A DNA stretch of 64,000 nt from positions 657,283,717 to 657,347,716 of the forward strand of contig NC_090446.1 in the NCBI RefSeq assembly GCF_031143425.1. Direction: 5' to 3'. This DNA is from Pleurodeles waltl (Eukaryota > Chordata > Amphibia > Caudata > Salamandridae). The notes under the pieces are model-generated. The model did not search any database, had not been told where the DNA came from, and worked only from the letters and a program-made list of their open reading frames with translations. The stretch's first letter is position 1; the number at the start of each line of letters is the position of its first letter. This document shows positions 23,299-34,939 of this stretch, piece by piece. Position numbers and translations under genes: made by a program.

Positions 23299-23631
23299 CT
23301 TAGTCGTTCAGACTGGTAAGAATGTACCTGGCGCGCCCAGGACTCGGATTGGCCCCTTCGCATGTTCAGACCCTTTCTTTGGTCGGTCTTCCCCACCCAC
23401 TTTGCCATTTTAACTTGTAACTGCATACCCAAACTCCCATTCCCCAGGGCGCCTCCGGATCTGTAGGTTGCCCAGAAAACTGTGCAACAGTGCAACTTGT
23501 TCAAACGCATAACTGCAGTACTCGCCAGCCTGGTTGGACAGGCGAGATTCTAGTCAGGGGGTTGGCCAGGTCCGGAGGGGCCACTCGTTCACTTGTTGTG
23601 CCATGTCTCCGGGTGCTCCTGCAGTCCTGGA

Positions 23632-24741
23632 TTAACCGAGTTCGTCAGCCGTTTGCGGGGTCACCCTCGGTGCCCGGGCCGAGCTCCCCGAGCCCCCGGC
23701 AGAGGACACCAGTGTGTCATCCGACTCCCCCTCAGAGCCCTCCTGGGGGGACACCTCTCCACCCACATGGGCTGCCGCCTCAAGGGCCGCCCTCCTGCCC
23801 CTCTCATTCTGTGTTTGCGTTGGCACCAGTCGCGGTCGATCTCTGGGTATCCGTCCCCTCGGGGCCCGGCAAACCTTGCTCCCAGCCGGGTCCCCTCGTG
23901 CGGGTCGCACCGTTTGGGACCCATGCTTCTGGAGCCACTCCCATGCCTCCTCTGGGGACTTGAGGAACGTGGTCTTCCCCTCCATCATCACTCTTAACCT
24001 GGCTGGATAAAGCCGCGAATACTGGATCCCTTCGTCACGTAGGGCCCTTTTAACTGCCAGGAATGAAGCTCGCTTGTTCTGGACGTCCAGTGTGAAGTCC
24101 GGGAATAGCATCACCTCACCATTCGCTACTTTAAACGGTCCCATCTCTCTGGCCTTCTGCAAGAGGATGTCTCTATCCCTGTAGAGCAGAAGTTTGGCGA
24201 TCACAGCACAGGGAGGTCTGCCAGGGGCAAGAGGTCTTGACGGCACCCGATGCGCACGCTCCATCATGTAGAAAGGGGTCAGGCACCCAGGCGCGACCAC
24301 CTCACTCAACCATTTCTCCAGAAAGTCAACCATGTTCGCTCCCTTGGCCCCCTCGGGGAGGCCCACCACAAGCACGTTGTTCCTCCTGTTTCTCCCCTCC
24401 GCATCCTCGGCTCTCTGTTCAAGTCGTGCCACTCTGTTAACAAGGGAAGTCACCTCGGCCGCCACGTCTTTCTGCTTTGGCACGATATCTGCCAATGCGG
24501 ATTCCGTTTCTTTGACTCTGTCTACCAGTTTATGATGATCTGCTCTCAGAAGACCCACCTCAACCGTAACTTGATTGATGTTGCACTGCAGTGTTGTCTT
24601 TGTGTCTTCTATCGCCCCGAGTATCTTGTCTAGGGTGTCTTGGACTTTGAATTGTGACTGGTCCTGCAGGTCCGCCTCTCTGATCCCCAGCGGAGCTGCG
24701 GGGTCCATGGTTCTGCTCTTGTGCCGGCCCTTGGGGGGCAT
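23632..24741 (-). CDS. L1-type ORF1 protein (RNA-binding chaperone)
   Basis: Intact frame of 369 residues from the ATG at 24741 (MPPKGRHKSR). The frame is open 36 codons further upstream to 24849, but that part is GC-rich leader and I prefer the later start. Residues about 35-130 are a probable coiled coil with heptads (ILGAIEDTKTTL, LVNRVARLEQRAEDAE). An RRM-like domain follows (NNVLVVGLPEGA, about 135-145), then the C-terminal domain with LFPDFT and YPARLRVMMEG. This is the usual order in L1 ORF1p, which trimerises, binds LINE RNA and acts in the cytoplasmic particle. The tail after about residue 280 is Arg/Pro/Gly-rich and low complexity. Unlike ORF2 it has no stop. Confidence 0.9.
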   Translation of the reverse strand: MPPKGRHKSRTMDPAAPLGIREADLQDQSQFKVQDTLDKILGAIEDTKTTLQCNINQVTVEVGLLRADHHKLVDRVKETESALADIVPKQKDVAAEVTSLVNRVARLEQRAEDAEGRNRRNNVLVVGLPEGAKGANMVDFLEKWLSEVVAPGCLTPFYMMERAHRVPSRPLAPGRPPCAVIAKLLLYRDRDILLQKAREMGPFKVANGEVMLFPDFTLDVQNKRASFLAVKRALRDEGIQYSRLYPARLRVMMEGKTTFLKSPEEAWEWLQKHGSQTVRPARGDPAGSKVCRAPRGRIPRDRPRLVPTQTQNERGRRAALEAAAHVGGEVSPQEGSEGESDDTLVSSAGGSGSSARAPRVTPQTADELG

Positions 24742-26077
24742 TGGTCGAGCAAGGGGTCGCACCCCAGAGGCCCAAAAAGCGGCCCGAGTGTTATCGTATG
24801 CTCTTCTCCCTCCGTGTCCCCACGCTCTGGTTTCCACGGGTCTCACCACGGCGCCCGGACGGCCCGAGCCAGGCCCCAGGCACCCCGCCAGCTATCCCCA
24901 GCTTCCAGTTACAGGACTGGGGGGCTCCAAGTTGTCGGTCCGTGGCTGACTGCCACTCACTTCAGCCCCGGTCGTCTCAACTGTTCCTTCGCTCGTTGAG
25001 CGTCCAGGGACACGCTCCACCACTCGGCCCAGAGGTGCCCGCAGCCGCGGCTCAGTCACCACCCCTCACGGGGTAGCTACCACCTCTTCAGTGCTTCCTC
25101 TGTGACATCAGCACCACACCTGGGCGTACTCCACCACCACGGGCTGAGTTTCTCCAGGAGCCCATCAACAGTGTACTCACTCAGGGGTCGTCGGCGCTCC
25201 GAGACACCCAGGGCGCTCGATGGTCTTCCCCTGCCAGGCAGTCAATCCTTCGTTCCTTTGTGGGGTGTGCCTCCTCAATCGCCAGCTCCAATGGCCATTT
25301 CACTTCTGCTTCAGCTCAAGCTCACCCGGGGGGCGGCCTCCCCTCGCTTCCAGTCCGGCCCTCAGGAATTACTGCCCAGTGCGGTCGAAGGCCAGCTCCT
25401 GTTCCAGGCAGGGCCAAGTCTCCACCTCCTGCACTGGCCTCCTTCAGCCCTTCAGGGGCCCGGAGGGGCCCACGGGGGTCCCCAACCAACAGGGCTCACC
25501 GTCGCTCGTTTTGTTCTTGGGGTCACTTGCCCCTCTCCATTGGCACATCAGACGGCCCCCTCCCAACACGGGGGCCGCGCCGCCAATTCTTCTCTACAGT
25601 GCCCCGCCCGGGCCAGGTGCTTCATTCGCGGGCCGGCCACACGGCGATCCAGGGCCGCGCCCGCCTCTCCGGCTTCACTACAACGTTGCCAATCGGGGCG
25701 GAGCCCCCCCAGGGCCCACGGGCCCCCGCTGGCTGCCTCGGTTCCTTTACCGTAGCAGGGAGACCCGAGCAAGGTCCCCCGCTGCACCCGGGCCATCCGC
25801 ACTTCCTCTGCAGCGGCCCGCTGCTTCATGCGAGGCCGCGGCTTGAGGGGAGGGGCCGCCTGCCTCCTCCCCCTTCAATCAGGCCCGGCTCTCTCCTCTG
25901 CGGCCTCCAGGTCCGCAGCGGGGGCCCGGCAGCATCCAGGGCCGGCCCCCAGCACAGCGCCCAGACTTGAACGTCTGCTGGCCCGGACTGTCTCGATTTA
26001 TGGCGATTTATTCCATCGGCCCCTCCGGAGCGATGGAGTCAGACGTGCGCCATCACCGGAACCTTGGCCAAGCCCCC
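24742..26077 (-). promoter_or_regulatory. CpG-rich 5' untranslated region and probable promoter of the L1
   Basis: About 1.3 kb between the 5' end of the LINE and ORF1, very rich in C/G and CpG. Full-length L1 elements carry an internal Pol II promoter here. The long frames on the plus strand in this part (for example 25102-25755 and 25260-25970) are antisense, Pro/Arg/Ser-rich and without motifs, so I do not treat them as genes. No individual factor site is assigned. Confidence 0.6.
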
Positions 26078-26094
26078 ATCACATTCCTTTACAT

Positions 26095-27276
26095 AAGTGA
26101 AAACCTTAACTTGTTTGTGGTCACTTACATCCCAGCCAAATTTGGATGATTTCATATATTTACCTTCCAATTGGAATTTCGAATATCCACCTCTCAATGT
26201 TTACAATTCTTTTTTTGGTAAGTTCTTCTAAGAATAAATCTCTTTCTCTATTTAAAGTTCTTCCTCTCTACATATCTTTATTTGCATTTCTTTATGCTAA
26301 ATTAACATTTTCAAAATCTCTTTGGAGGATATATCTATTCTCAACTCTCAACCTTTCATTAATACTTAATTACCCTTTCTTGAATAATATCCATATCTAG
26401 CTACCTGTGCATGGTTATCTCACATCTTATTTTGTAAATAAGCTTTTTACTGCATGGTGCTTGAGTGATGGAATTTGTAAGTATCACATGATACCGATTA
26501 TCTTCAGAATGTGATATTGTTGCATGCTTATTAAAGGCAGCCACCGCTACTGAAACAATAATAGTCAAGTGACATTACAGATGAGGTTTTGGTTGCTTTC
26601 AATTCTGGGGTACCTAAAGACTGTGTTGATCCTCCCTACAGCCCAGCTGCTGAAGTAAAGACATATCTAGAGCTTTAAAGAGTGTTTCTATTTTATTTGA
26701 TTCTTTTAGATAATTATAAAATTCACTCTGCCTGCAAAGTAACATGAGCTGCATATCCCGGGCCTCATTTAAGAGGCCCTAGCAGCACCCAGCACCAAAG
26801 AGCGTAATTTGTTTTACGTTCCGGTGGTGCAGTGTGCCAGCCCATATTTACAAGACCAGCAAGCCACCGTGTTTTTTTTACGGCATTGTAAATATGGAAC
26901 GCTTTCACGCATAACACTATGTGAAAGGGATGTTCCATGGATGTTGCTCTGGATGTTCCCATGCAACTGGCATGAAACCCAAAGGAACCTGACACATTCC
27001 CAGATTTATAAGTCTAAGAATGCATCAGACTCCTACACCACATCAGGGGTGACGTAAGAGTGACATATGGGGGAGAAATATCTTTATTTCTTTCTCGTTT
27101 TTCCTCTTTCTATGTGTGCTGCATTCTGCATTATGAAAAATGATACACGTGTTGACATGTATGTGTCAAACCACAATGCTGTAATACATAGGCATATATG
27201 TGTATAATACACAGGTATGCATAAACATTTTCTCACATACCTATGCAGTATTTGTGGCAGTGGGTTTACAAAATAC
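26095..27276. other. No gene; AT-rich sequence with one possible diverged repeat
   Basis: 26095-26740 is AT-rich without motifs. From 26760 the sequence starts GGGCCTCATTTAAGAGGCCC, a small hairpin like the edge of a dispersed element, and continues to about 27056 with GTTCCATGGATGTTGCTCTGG. I cannot assign a family. Confidence 0.45.
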
Positions 27277-27279
27277 TTA

Positions 27280-27854
27280 GGGGGTCATTACAACCTCGGC
27301 GATCTTATAAAAAGACTGCCGAGGCTGCGGGAGCCAGAATACCGCCATTGCCGGTGGTATTCCTGGCTCCCTATTATGACTTTTCCGCTGCGCCAGCGGA
27401 CGGTAACAGTGTTACCGTCTGCTGGCCCAGCGGAAAAGTCACATCAACATTGCTGCCGGCTCGTAATAGAGGCGGCGGCAATGCTGATGTGCTGCGGGTG
27501 CAGTAGCACCCGTCGCGCATCTCACTGCCCGAAATTCGGGCAGTGAAATGCGCGACGGGGCTATGCCTGGGGGCCCCTGCACTGCCCATGCCAAGTGCAT
27601 GGGCAGTGCAGGGGCCCCCAGGGGCACCCCAAGTCCCCTTTCCGCCAGCCTTTCAATGGCGGTGTTTACCACCACGGACAGGCTGGCGGTCGGGGACTCA
27701 TAATCCCCAGGCGGAAGCCTGGCGGTATAGTGGAGGGGCCGGCGGTATGGCCGTGGCTATTGCGCCACGGTCATAATAGCTGGCGGAACACCACCAGCCT
27801 GTTGGCGGTGCTACCGCCAACTTACCGCCGGCCGCCAGGGTCGTAATGACCCCC
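27280..27854 (-). mobile_element. Harbinger-like MITE, copy 1 (575 bp, TTA duplication)
   Basis: Termini are GGGGGTCATTACAACC and, inverted, GGGGGTCATTACGACCC. It is flanked by TTA at 27277-27279 and 27855-27857, the standard PIF/Harbinger duplication. The interior is GGCGGT-rich and has two hairpins: TGGGGGCCCCTGCACTGCCC against its inverse at 27568-27620, and TCACTGCCCGAA/TTCGGGCAGTGA near 27521-27546. Module order is reversed relative to copies 2 and 3, so I give it the minus orientation. No coding frame. Confidence 0.9.
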
Positions 27855-27857
27855 TTA

Positions 27858-28402
27858 GTCTGTAATACTCTTTCTTGTACAAAATCCACCTACAAAAAAC
27901 AAATCCTTTTCTTACTTTATTATATAATTAAGGTCTTGTCATATGAATGTTTTTTTTTAAATATTCATGGTATTTCTGAAAAGCTAAATAGTACTAGTTG
28001 AGACTATAAGAATTGTATCAATGAATCAACACCTACACAACATTTATTGAAGGAAATGAGAAACACCCTATTTCTAGGCAAGCAGCCTCACACACCATTG
28101 AATACATTGGTTGGCTTAGGAGGTAGAAAATGTCACGTCCATGCCCATGTGCTGGCACTGATTGTAATTAAACATGAATATACAGTGAGCAAGAATGAAT
28201 GCTGCTATTTATGAGTGTTCTGTTTAACTAATAAATCAGCTGTATAAAGAGTGTTCTTAATTTTCTTTTTAGTATCACATTTCTTTACTTGTATATAACA
28301 AGTACAAAGAAATATGGGCAAAACCAATTAAAACTTTGTCAGTATATATTGCAACCATTTAAGTAAATGGATCATTTTATGTATATACTTACTTCTCAAT
28401 AT
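27858..28402. other. No recognisable feature; AT-rich spacer
   Basis: AT-rich sequence between a MITE and a solo LTR. I see no coding frame, RNA gene or repeat boundary in it. Confidence 0.5.
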
Positions 28403-28407
28403 GTACC

Positions 28408-31391
28408 TGTAGGAAAGTACCATCTTGCCTGGCATGTTACCCCCATTTTTCACTGTATATATGTTGTTTTAGTTGTATGTGCCACTGGGACCCTGTCATC
28501 CAGGGCCCCAGTGCTCATAAGTGTGCCTGAATGTGTTACCTGTGTAGTGACTAACTGTCTCACTGAGGCTCTGCTAATCAGAACCTCAGTAGTTATGCTC
28601 TATCATTTCTTTCCAAATTGTCACTAACAGGCTAGTGACCAATTTCACCAATTTACATTGGCTTACTGGAACACCCTTATAATTCCCTAGTATATGGTAC
28701 TGAGGTACCCAGGGTATTGGGGTTCCAGGAGATCCCTATGGGCTGCAGCATTTCTTTTGCCACCCATATGGAGCTCTGACAATTCTTACACAGGCCTGCC
28801 ACTGCAGCCTGAGTGAAATAACGTCCACATTATTTCACAGCCATTTTACACTGCACTTAAGTAACTTATAAGTCACCTATATGTCTAACCTTTACCTGGT
28901 AAAGGTTGGGTGCTAAGTTACTTGGTGTGTGGGCACCCTGGCACTAGTCAAGGTGCCCCCACATTGTTCAGGGCCAATTCCCCGGACTTTGTGAGTGCGG
29001 GGACACCATTACACGCGTGCACTACATATAGGTCACTACCTATATGTAGCTTCACAATGGTAACTCCGAATATGGCCATGTAATATGTCTATGATCATGG
29101 AATTGCCCCCTCTATACCATCCTGGCATAGTTGGCACAATCCCATGATCCCAGTGGCCTGTAGCACAGACCCTGGTACTGCCAAACTGCCTTTCCCGGGG
29201 TTTCACTGCAGCTGCTGCCAACCCCTCAGACAGGCATCTGCCTTCCTGGCGTCCAGCCAGGCCTGGCCCAGGATGGCAGAACAAAGGACTTCCTCTGAGA
29301 GAGGGTGTTACACCCTCTCCCTTTGGAAAATGGTGTGAAGGCAGGGGAGGAGTAGCCTCCCCCAGCCTCTGGAAATGCTTTCATGGGCACATTTGGTGCC
29401 CATTTCTGCATAAGCCAGTCTACACTGGTTCAGGGACCCCTTAGCCCTGCTCTGGCGCGAAATTGGACAAAGGAAAGGGGAGTGACCACTCCCCTGACCT
29501 GTACCTCCCCTGGGAGGTGCCCAGAGCTCCTCCAGTGTGCTCCAGACCTCTGCCATCTTGGAAACAGAGGTGCTGCTGGCACAATGGACTGCTCTGAGTG
29601 GCCAGTGCCACCAGGTGACGTCAGAGACTCCTTCTGATAGGCTCCTTCAGGTGTTGCTAGCCTATCCTCTCTCCTAGGTAGCCAAACCCTCTTTTCTGGC
29701 TATTTAGGGTCTCTGTCTCTTGGGATTCCTTAGATAACGAATGCAAGAGCTCATCCGAGTTCCTCTGCATCTCTCTCTTCACCTTCTGCCAAGGAATCGA
29801 CTGCTGACCGCGCTGGAAGCCTGCAAAACTGCAACATAGTAGCAAAGACGACTACTGCAACTCTGTAACGCTGATCCTGCCGCCTTCTCGACTGTTTTCC
29901 TGGTGGTGCATGCTGTGGGGGTAGTCTGCCTCCTCTCTGCACTAGAAGCTCCGAAGAAATCTCCCGTGGGTCGACGGAATCGTCCCCCTGCAACCGCAGG
30001 CACCAAAGAACTGCATCACCGGTACCTTGGGTCTCCTCTCAGCACGACGAGCGAGGTCCCTTGAATCCAGCAACTCTGTCCAAGTGACTCCCACAGTCCA
30101 GTGACTCTTCAGTCCAAGTTTGGTGGAGGTAAGTCCTTGCCTCCCCACGCCAGACTGCATTGTTGGAAACCACGACTTTTGCAGCTACTCCGGCCTCCGT
30201 GCACTTCCGGTGGAAATCCTTTGTGCACAGTCCAGCCTGGGTCCACGGCACTCTAACCTGCATTGCACGACCTCCTAAGTGGTTCTCCGGCGACGTGGGA
30301 CTCCTTTGTGCGACTTCGGGTGAGCACAGTTTCACGCATCCTTGTAGTGCCTGTTTCTGGCACTTCTCCGGGTGCTGCCTGCTGCTAAGAGGGCTCCTTG
30401 TCTTGCTCGACATCCCCTCTGTCCCCTGACGCAATTTGCGACATCCTGGTCCCTCCTGGGCCACAGCAGCATCCAAAAACCCTTACCGCACGATTTGCAG
30501 CTAGCAAGGCTTGTTGGCGCTCTTTCGGCGGGAAAACACTTCTGCACGACTCTCTCCGGCGTGAAGGATCCGTCCTCCAAAGGGGAAGTCTCTAGCCCTT
30601 GTCGTTCTTGCAGAAACCTACGCTTCTACTGTCCAGTAGCAGCATCTTTGCACCCACAGCTGGCATTTCCTGGGCATCTGCCCATCTCCGACTTGCTTGT
30701 GACTTTTGGACTTGGTCCCCTTGTTCCACAGGTACCCTCGACTGGAAATCCATCGTTGTTGCATTGTTGGTTTGTGTCTTTCCTGCAGAATTCCCCTATC
30801 ACGACTTCTATGTCCTTTGGGGAACTTTAGTGCACTTTGCACTCACTTTTCAGGGTCTTGGGGTGGGCTATTTTTCTAACCCTTACTATTTTCTAATAGT
30901 CCCAGCGACCCTCTACAAGGTCACATAGGTTTGGGGTCCATTCGTGGTTCGCATTCCACTTTTGGAGTATATGGTTTGTGTTGCCCCTATCCCTATGTGT
31001 CTCCATTGCATCCTATTGTAACTATACATTGTTTGCACTGTTTTCTAATACTATTACTGCATATTTTGGTATTGTGTACATATATCTTGTGTATATTTGC
31101 TATCCTCATACTGAGGGTACTCCCTGAGATACTTTTGGCATATTGTCATAAAAATAAAGTACCTTTATTTTTAGTATATCTGTGTATTGTGTTTTCTTAT
31201 GATATTGTGCATATGACACTAAGTGGTACTGTAGGAGCTTCACTCGTCTCCTAGTTCAGCCTAAGCTGCTCTGCTAAGCTACCATTATCTATCAGCCTAT
31301 GCTGCTAGACACCCTATACACTAATAAGGGATAACTGGGCCTGGTGCAAGTACCCCTAGGTACTCACTACAAGCCAGTCCAGCCTCCTACA
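28408..31391 (+). mobile_element. Solo LTR of about 3 kb, copy 1 (GTACC duplication)
   Basis: It starts TGTAGGAAAGTACC and ends CCAGCCTCCTACA, with TG...CA ends and short inverted termini TGTAGGA/TCCTACA. It is flanked by GTACC at 28403-28407 and 31392-31396, the five-base duplication expected of LTR integration. The second copy at 38500-41477 is collinear over its whole length. AATAAA at 31153-31158 is a plausible polyadenylation signal. GAGGTAAGTCC near 30126 looks like a splice donor. The beginning and end share no repeat, so this is one LTR left after recombination, or a compact LTR-type non-autonomous unit. Its parent family is not visible in the window. Confidence 0.82.
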
Positions 31392-31399
31392 GTACCTAA

Positions 31400-33430
31400 C
31401 CTATGGGTTCCAAAATGTAGCCTTTTATGTAAGGTTGAATGCTACAATATATCAAGAGGCCCATTGAGCTATCACCCTCTTCCCTAATATGCACTCCCAA
31501 ATCTACAACCTTGTCCCTACAGGACACATAAAGAGTCAGTCGGGAAGCAACAGTCATGCATGTGGTAGAAGGACCCCATCTTGTATCTCCTAGGTGCCAA
31601 GCCTTAAACGTGAAGGAGAGGTGAGCCCCCATCCTCCCCTACCTCGTGTGCCTCAAATAAAGTCCCCTAATATGTTCCAGAAATTATTTAGTTGATCATG
31701 AAGGCTGGTTATCAGTCATTCATATGAAGGAACTTTATACATTTCCTATGATTATGCATCTATTGCAGGACGTCAAGTAGATCTCCATAACCTGAAGATT
31801 AATTATTTTGCCTTTGCTAACCATGAAGAATGTTGGTGAGAGAAGTCTGGGTAGATGTCAAAGTCATGAAAAAGGATGTTGTGTTCTTTCAGTCAGGCTA
31901 TTTTGAACTTTGCTTCTGTGTGGGTCCAAAATAACATCAATGGAGGCACTTCCTTAGTAGGTGGATGATGTCTCCATCATGTGTACTACATCACCAGCAG
32001 GTAATCTTTGGGAGTATTTTGGACATGCTTAATTTCATGGCTGGTCGACCTGTGCACAACTTTAAAGCAACTCAGATTCAGGCTAGCTTCTCACAATGGT
32101 TTATCCTGAGCCACCATAAGGTGTGACCACTACTCATCTATTACATCTGTATTCTAGTAGACTACCAATCATTTAGTTGTTGTAATCCAGGATAGGGGAA
32201 TGAATGGTCTATAATGATCATGTAAAGGCCCAGGAATACTCCTGTGCAGGTGCCTCATGTCTGCTGATGTTCTAAGAGAGGTAATAGCAGTATCTCTTCT
32301 GGGAGAAATCCTAATGCCATCCTCAAACACCTGGAGAAATCTTAATAGTCCCAGAAATGGTGCGCCCATAGTAGGAATTGTATGCAGGCTGTTGTAGAAG
32401 ATTTTAAGCCTCCATCTACAAAGATATCTGATATGGTTTGGATAATTATGTTTCCATTTGCTGTCACAATAGTTCCACTGCCTCAGCTAAGAGTAGGGCA
32501 TTGCTCCATATGGGAGCATGTTTATGTACATGTGCATTTACTCTCAGAATCATGGGGGTATTCTTCCACTAGTAAATAGTTCTGTATAATAATGAGTGAG
32601 AGGGCATTATTCTGTTGGAATCTCCTGTATATAGCGCCCTGATGCCCCCAATCTTGCACAGGCAAGCTTTACCCAGAGTGACCCAACTTGATGCATCCAG
32701 AAAGTCTGTATGATGTACTTAATGTGAGCCATTTGGGACACTGGCCAGTATGTTGCCAACTATGGACCCCCTTATTAGTTGCAGTATGTAGTTTCCCTAG
32801 TTTCAGGCAAAATTTCCGTCCCACAGAGTAATGTTTTAGAGTTTTGTCTATGGTCACCATTGTGTGTTACAGAGGGATTATAGTGAACAGATAATTAAGG
32901 CTGGGCATTATATACATCTTCATCAATTGTTTATTTTCCCCCATATAAAAAGGTTAAGAGAGGACTATCTTGTGAGGTCTGATTTGACTTTAGTGCACAA
33001 TGGGTTAGTGTTGTACTGTATCATACCCTTCAATCTGAGTGTTACCTCTATCTCTGAGTACATACATTTGATGGCAGACCACAAGAATCAGTGGCCTCCC
33101 AAAGCAGTCACAGTGGTATCCTGATTAGTGGGAGTGTCTCACATGCATTCTAGTTAATCTTTTATCCTGACACAATAGAGAAATGTGAAATTGGGACTGT
33201 GAGTGCATTTAATGAAAAGGGTGGGTCCTCGATTGTCACCAAGATGTTGTCTGCACACAACACTTTGGCTATCCCACTCGGTGTCACTCTGTCGTAAATA
33301 TCTGTCAGTTCTCCTATTGCTTCCGGAAGAAGTTCTAGTATCAGCACAAACAGTATGTGGGATAGAGGGCATCTCTGTCCGGAACCCCAAAACTGTAAAT
33401 CTGCAAAAACAGATCATTTCTGTTAACAAC
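31400..33430 (-). pseudogene. Decayed L1-type ORF2 fragment
   Basis: On the minus strand near 33370-33220 the frame reads CPLSHILFVLILELLPEAIGE and CADNILVTIEDP, matching the L1 reverse transcriptase boxes (QGCPLSPLLFALAIEPLA, YADDILLTLEDP) with YADD changed to CADN. Near 33000-32930 the conserved phrase NPLCTKVKSDLT ... SSLNLFIWGKIN follows, typical of the L1 segment after the thumb. Toward 31400 similarity fades into short frames. Target-site duplications and ORF1 are not seen. It is older and of another L1 lineage than the 18561-26094 element. Confidence 0.7.
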
Positions 33431-33691
33431 TCCTGTTTGTATCAATGATGCACAGTAAAGGTATTTTACATTTATTTATATTTTCGCACAGGTTTAAAAT
33501 CATAAATGCCTTCAATTCAACAAGATGGAACTATTACAATACAGCCTATGTGAACTCCCGAAAGTTTCCACAGGCTGGCTCCAAAGAGGAAGAATGATAT
33601 CTCTCCCACCCGAGTCACTCTTCATTGATTTCTAGCCCAACAGACGATCTATTTTAAATCTCTCTACTTGGTCCATAAAGCTTTGTCTGAT
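33431..33691. other. Short spacer, nothing recognised
   Basis: AT-rich sequence between the L1 fragment and the Gypsy 5' LTR. It ends in CTGAT (33687-33691), the left copy of the Gypsy target-site duplication. Confidence 0.5.
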
Positions 33692-33933
33692 TGTAGTATT
33701 CTTATGATGATTATGGCGTGTTTCGAATTGAACAAATCTATGATGTAATTTGGAACTCTTCTTGAGACGTTCGATTGACTCCTCATTCCACAGTGTTCAG
33801 CTATTCTGTGGAGGTGGAGCTGATCTGAGGCCTCGGTCTGGGTTCGTTTTCCCCTCTGATCTTTTCTGGAATGAATCTCATCTGCATGTAAAATCCTATC
33901 TGTACATCCTATGTTTTCTTTAACAATACAATA
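33692..33933 (+). repeat. 5' LTR of Gypsy copy 2 (242 bp)
   Basis: Aligned by eye with 44509-45381, it differs by scattered substitutions such as GATGATTATGGCG against GCTGATTGTAGCA, so the two LTRs are well diverged and the insertion is old. It also shows the uninterrupted site (TGTACATCCTATGTTTTC) for the MITE inserted in the 3' LTR. Confidence 0.88.
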
Positions 33934-33935
33934 TT

Positions 33936-33953
33936 TGGTACCAGGAGTGGGGT
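33936..33953 (+). other. Primer binding site, probably tRNA-Leu
   Basis: TGGTACCAGGAGTGGGGT lies two bases after the 5' LTR. It is complementary to a tRNA 3' end ending CCACTCCTGGTACCA, which from memory fits tRNA-Leu(UAA). The young LTR element at 49965 has nearly the same site at 51328. Confidence 0.7.
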
Positions 33954-34600
33954 AACGCACTCTTCAAACGATGAACTCACCGACGAAAATAAAAAGAAAT
34001 TCAGTGGAAAAGAAAACTTACCTTTGCGCTCGGAAGGAAAAGAAGGGAATAGTGAGTTTCCATCGTTTGTGGCTGATATCGTGGAGTGCAACATTTGAAA
34101 TTGCGGCGCAGTGTTGAACTTGTTGTTGCATTTTGAACTGTGCACGTGTTCTATGTTCAACCTGATGCCCGTGCATTTTGAAGTGACGCGTGCATCGTCA
34201 CGCGCGCGTCTGAAGGGGTGCGTACATTCAACATCACGCGCAGTGCATCCTGGGATATAAATGAACCAAGATGACGCGCTTTTAGTTGAAGTTGAGTGCA
34301 CGTTCAATTCTACACGCAGTACAACCTGGGATATTAAAAAAAATATATCTATAAAAGAACAAAGGATAAATAAATAAAAGAGAGGATATATTTTTAGCAT
34401 TATGTTCAGGAGAAACATTCTGAGAAACTTTGTGAACAGAGACTCACTGTCAACATCAGGACAGTGCGCGTTCTACGGGCGACAAAAATGCAAAAACCCA
34501 GCCTTTATGCAAGAGCATAATTCATGCATTGTGTTTATATGCAGTATGTTAACCTTTTGCATTGCAAAGTTTAACCTTGAAAAACACTATTAATGATGTT
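33954..34600 (+). other. Leader of Gypsy copy 2
   Basis: About 650 bp between primer site and nested unit, without a coding frame. The phrases GTGCATCCTGGGATATAA (34243) and GTACAACCTGGGATATTAA (34319) are an imperfect internal duplication, each preceded by CACGCGCAG or CACGCAG. Confidence 0.6.
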
Positions 34601-34730
34601 TGCAGTAACTGTTCATTTGCGAGGTATTGCTGCAGCCGTACTGAGTGTGTTGGGGTGTGGTCCCTTTCTAGGACCTTCCAGAAGCTTTCCCTGCAGCATG
34701 ACTGGGTGTGGCTTGTGGGCTGGGCCAGAC

Positions 34731-34746
34731 TCTATATAAGGGAGCC
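34731..34746 (+). promoter_or_regulatory. TATA box of the nested unit
   Basis: TCTATATAAGGGAGCC, a strong TATA match in a GC-rich context. About 30-35 bp downstream is GTGCTCACTATTCAGAGG, a plausible start region. Transcription would run into the 101-bp array. Confidence 0.55.
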
Positions 34747-34939
34747 AGCCCAGCTCCACGTGCTCACTATTCAGAGGTCCCAGTGCAGAGCAGTAGCAAC
34801 TTCCTGAGCTCCTGTTCCGGAGGCCTACCTTGATGTTCCAGGCCTGCCCCGCATTATATTGGTGATCCTTGAGCAGGGTGGTAAGGCGGAGGTCGGGCTG
34901 GGTCCCTGACCCTGTTCTCAAAGATTCTTGAGTTTTGGG

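Larger units (their letters stand above)
18561..26094 (-). mobile_element. Full-length L1/Tx1-type LINE with 17-bp target-site duplications
   Basis: The 17-mer ATCACATTCCTTTACAT is present at 18561-18577 and again at 26078-26094, flanking a 7500-bp minus-strand element. The 3' end on the minus strand is a short poly(A) at about 18588-18578, preceded by AATAAAAATAT. The 5' end begins GGGGGCTTGGCC at 26077 and leads into about 1.3 kb of CpG-rich untranslated sequence. ORF1 (24741-23632) and ORF2 (23298-19307) follow. Two palindromic MITEs lie inside (18764-18943 and 21038-21227). A complete 5' end with intact duplications is uncommon for LINEs, which are usually 5' truncated. Confidence 0.93.

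Noticed and set aside
23593..24999. Plus-strand frames opposite L1 ORF1
   Set aside because: They are shadows of the ORF1 frame, which has clear L1 motifs on the minus strand.
25102..25970. Three overlapping plus-strand frames of 208-236 codons
   Set aside because: They lie antisense in the CpG-rich L1 leader, have low-complexity composition and no motif.
33964..34418. 169-codon minus-strand frame (33909-34418) over the Gypsy leader
   Set aside because: It is antisense to an untranslated leader, starts in an A/T-rich tract and shows no motif.
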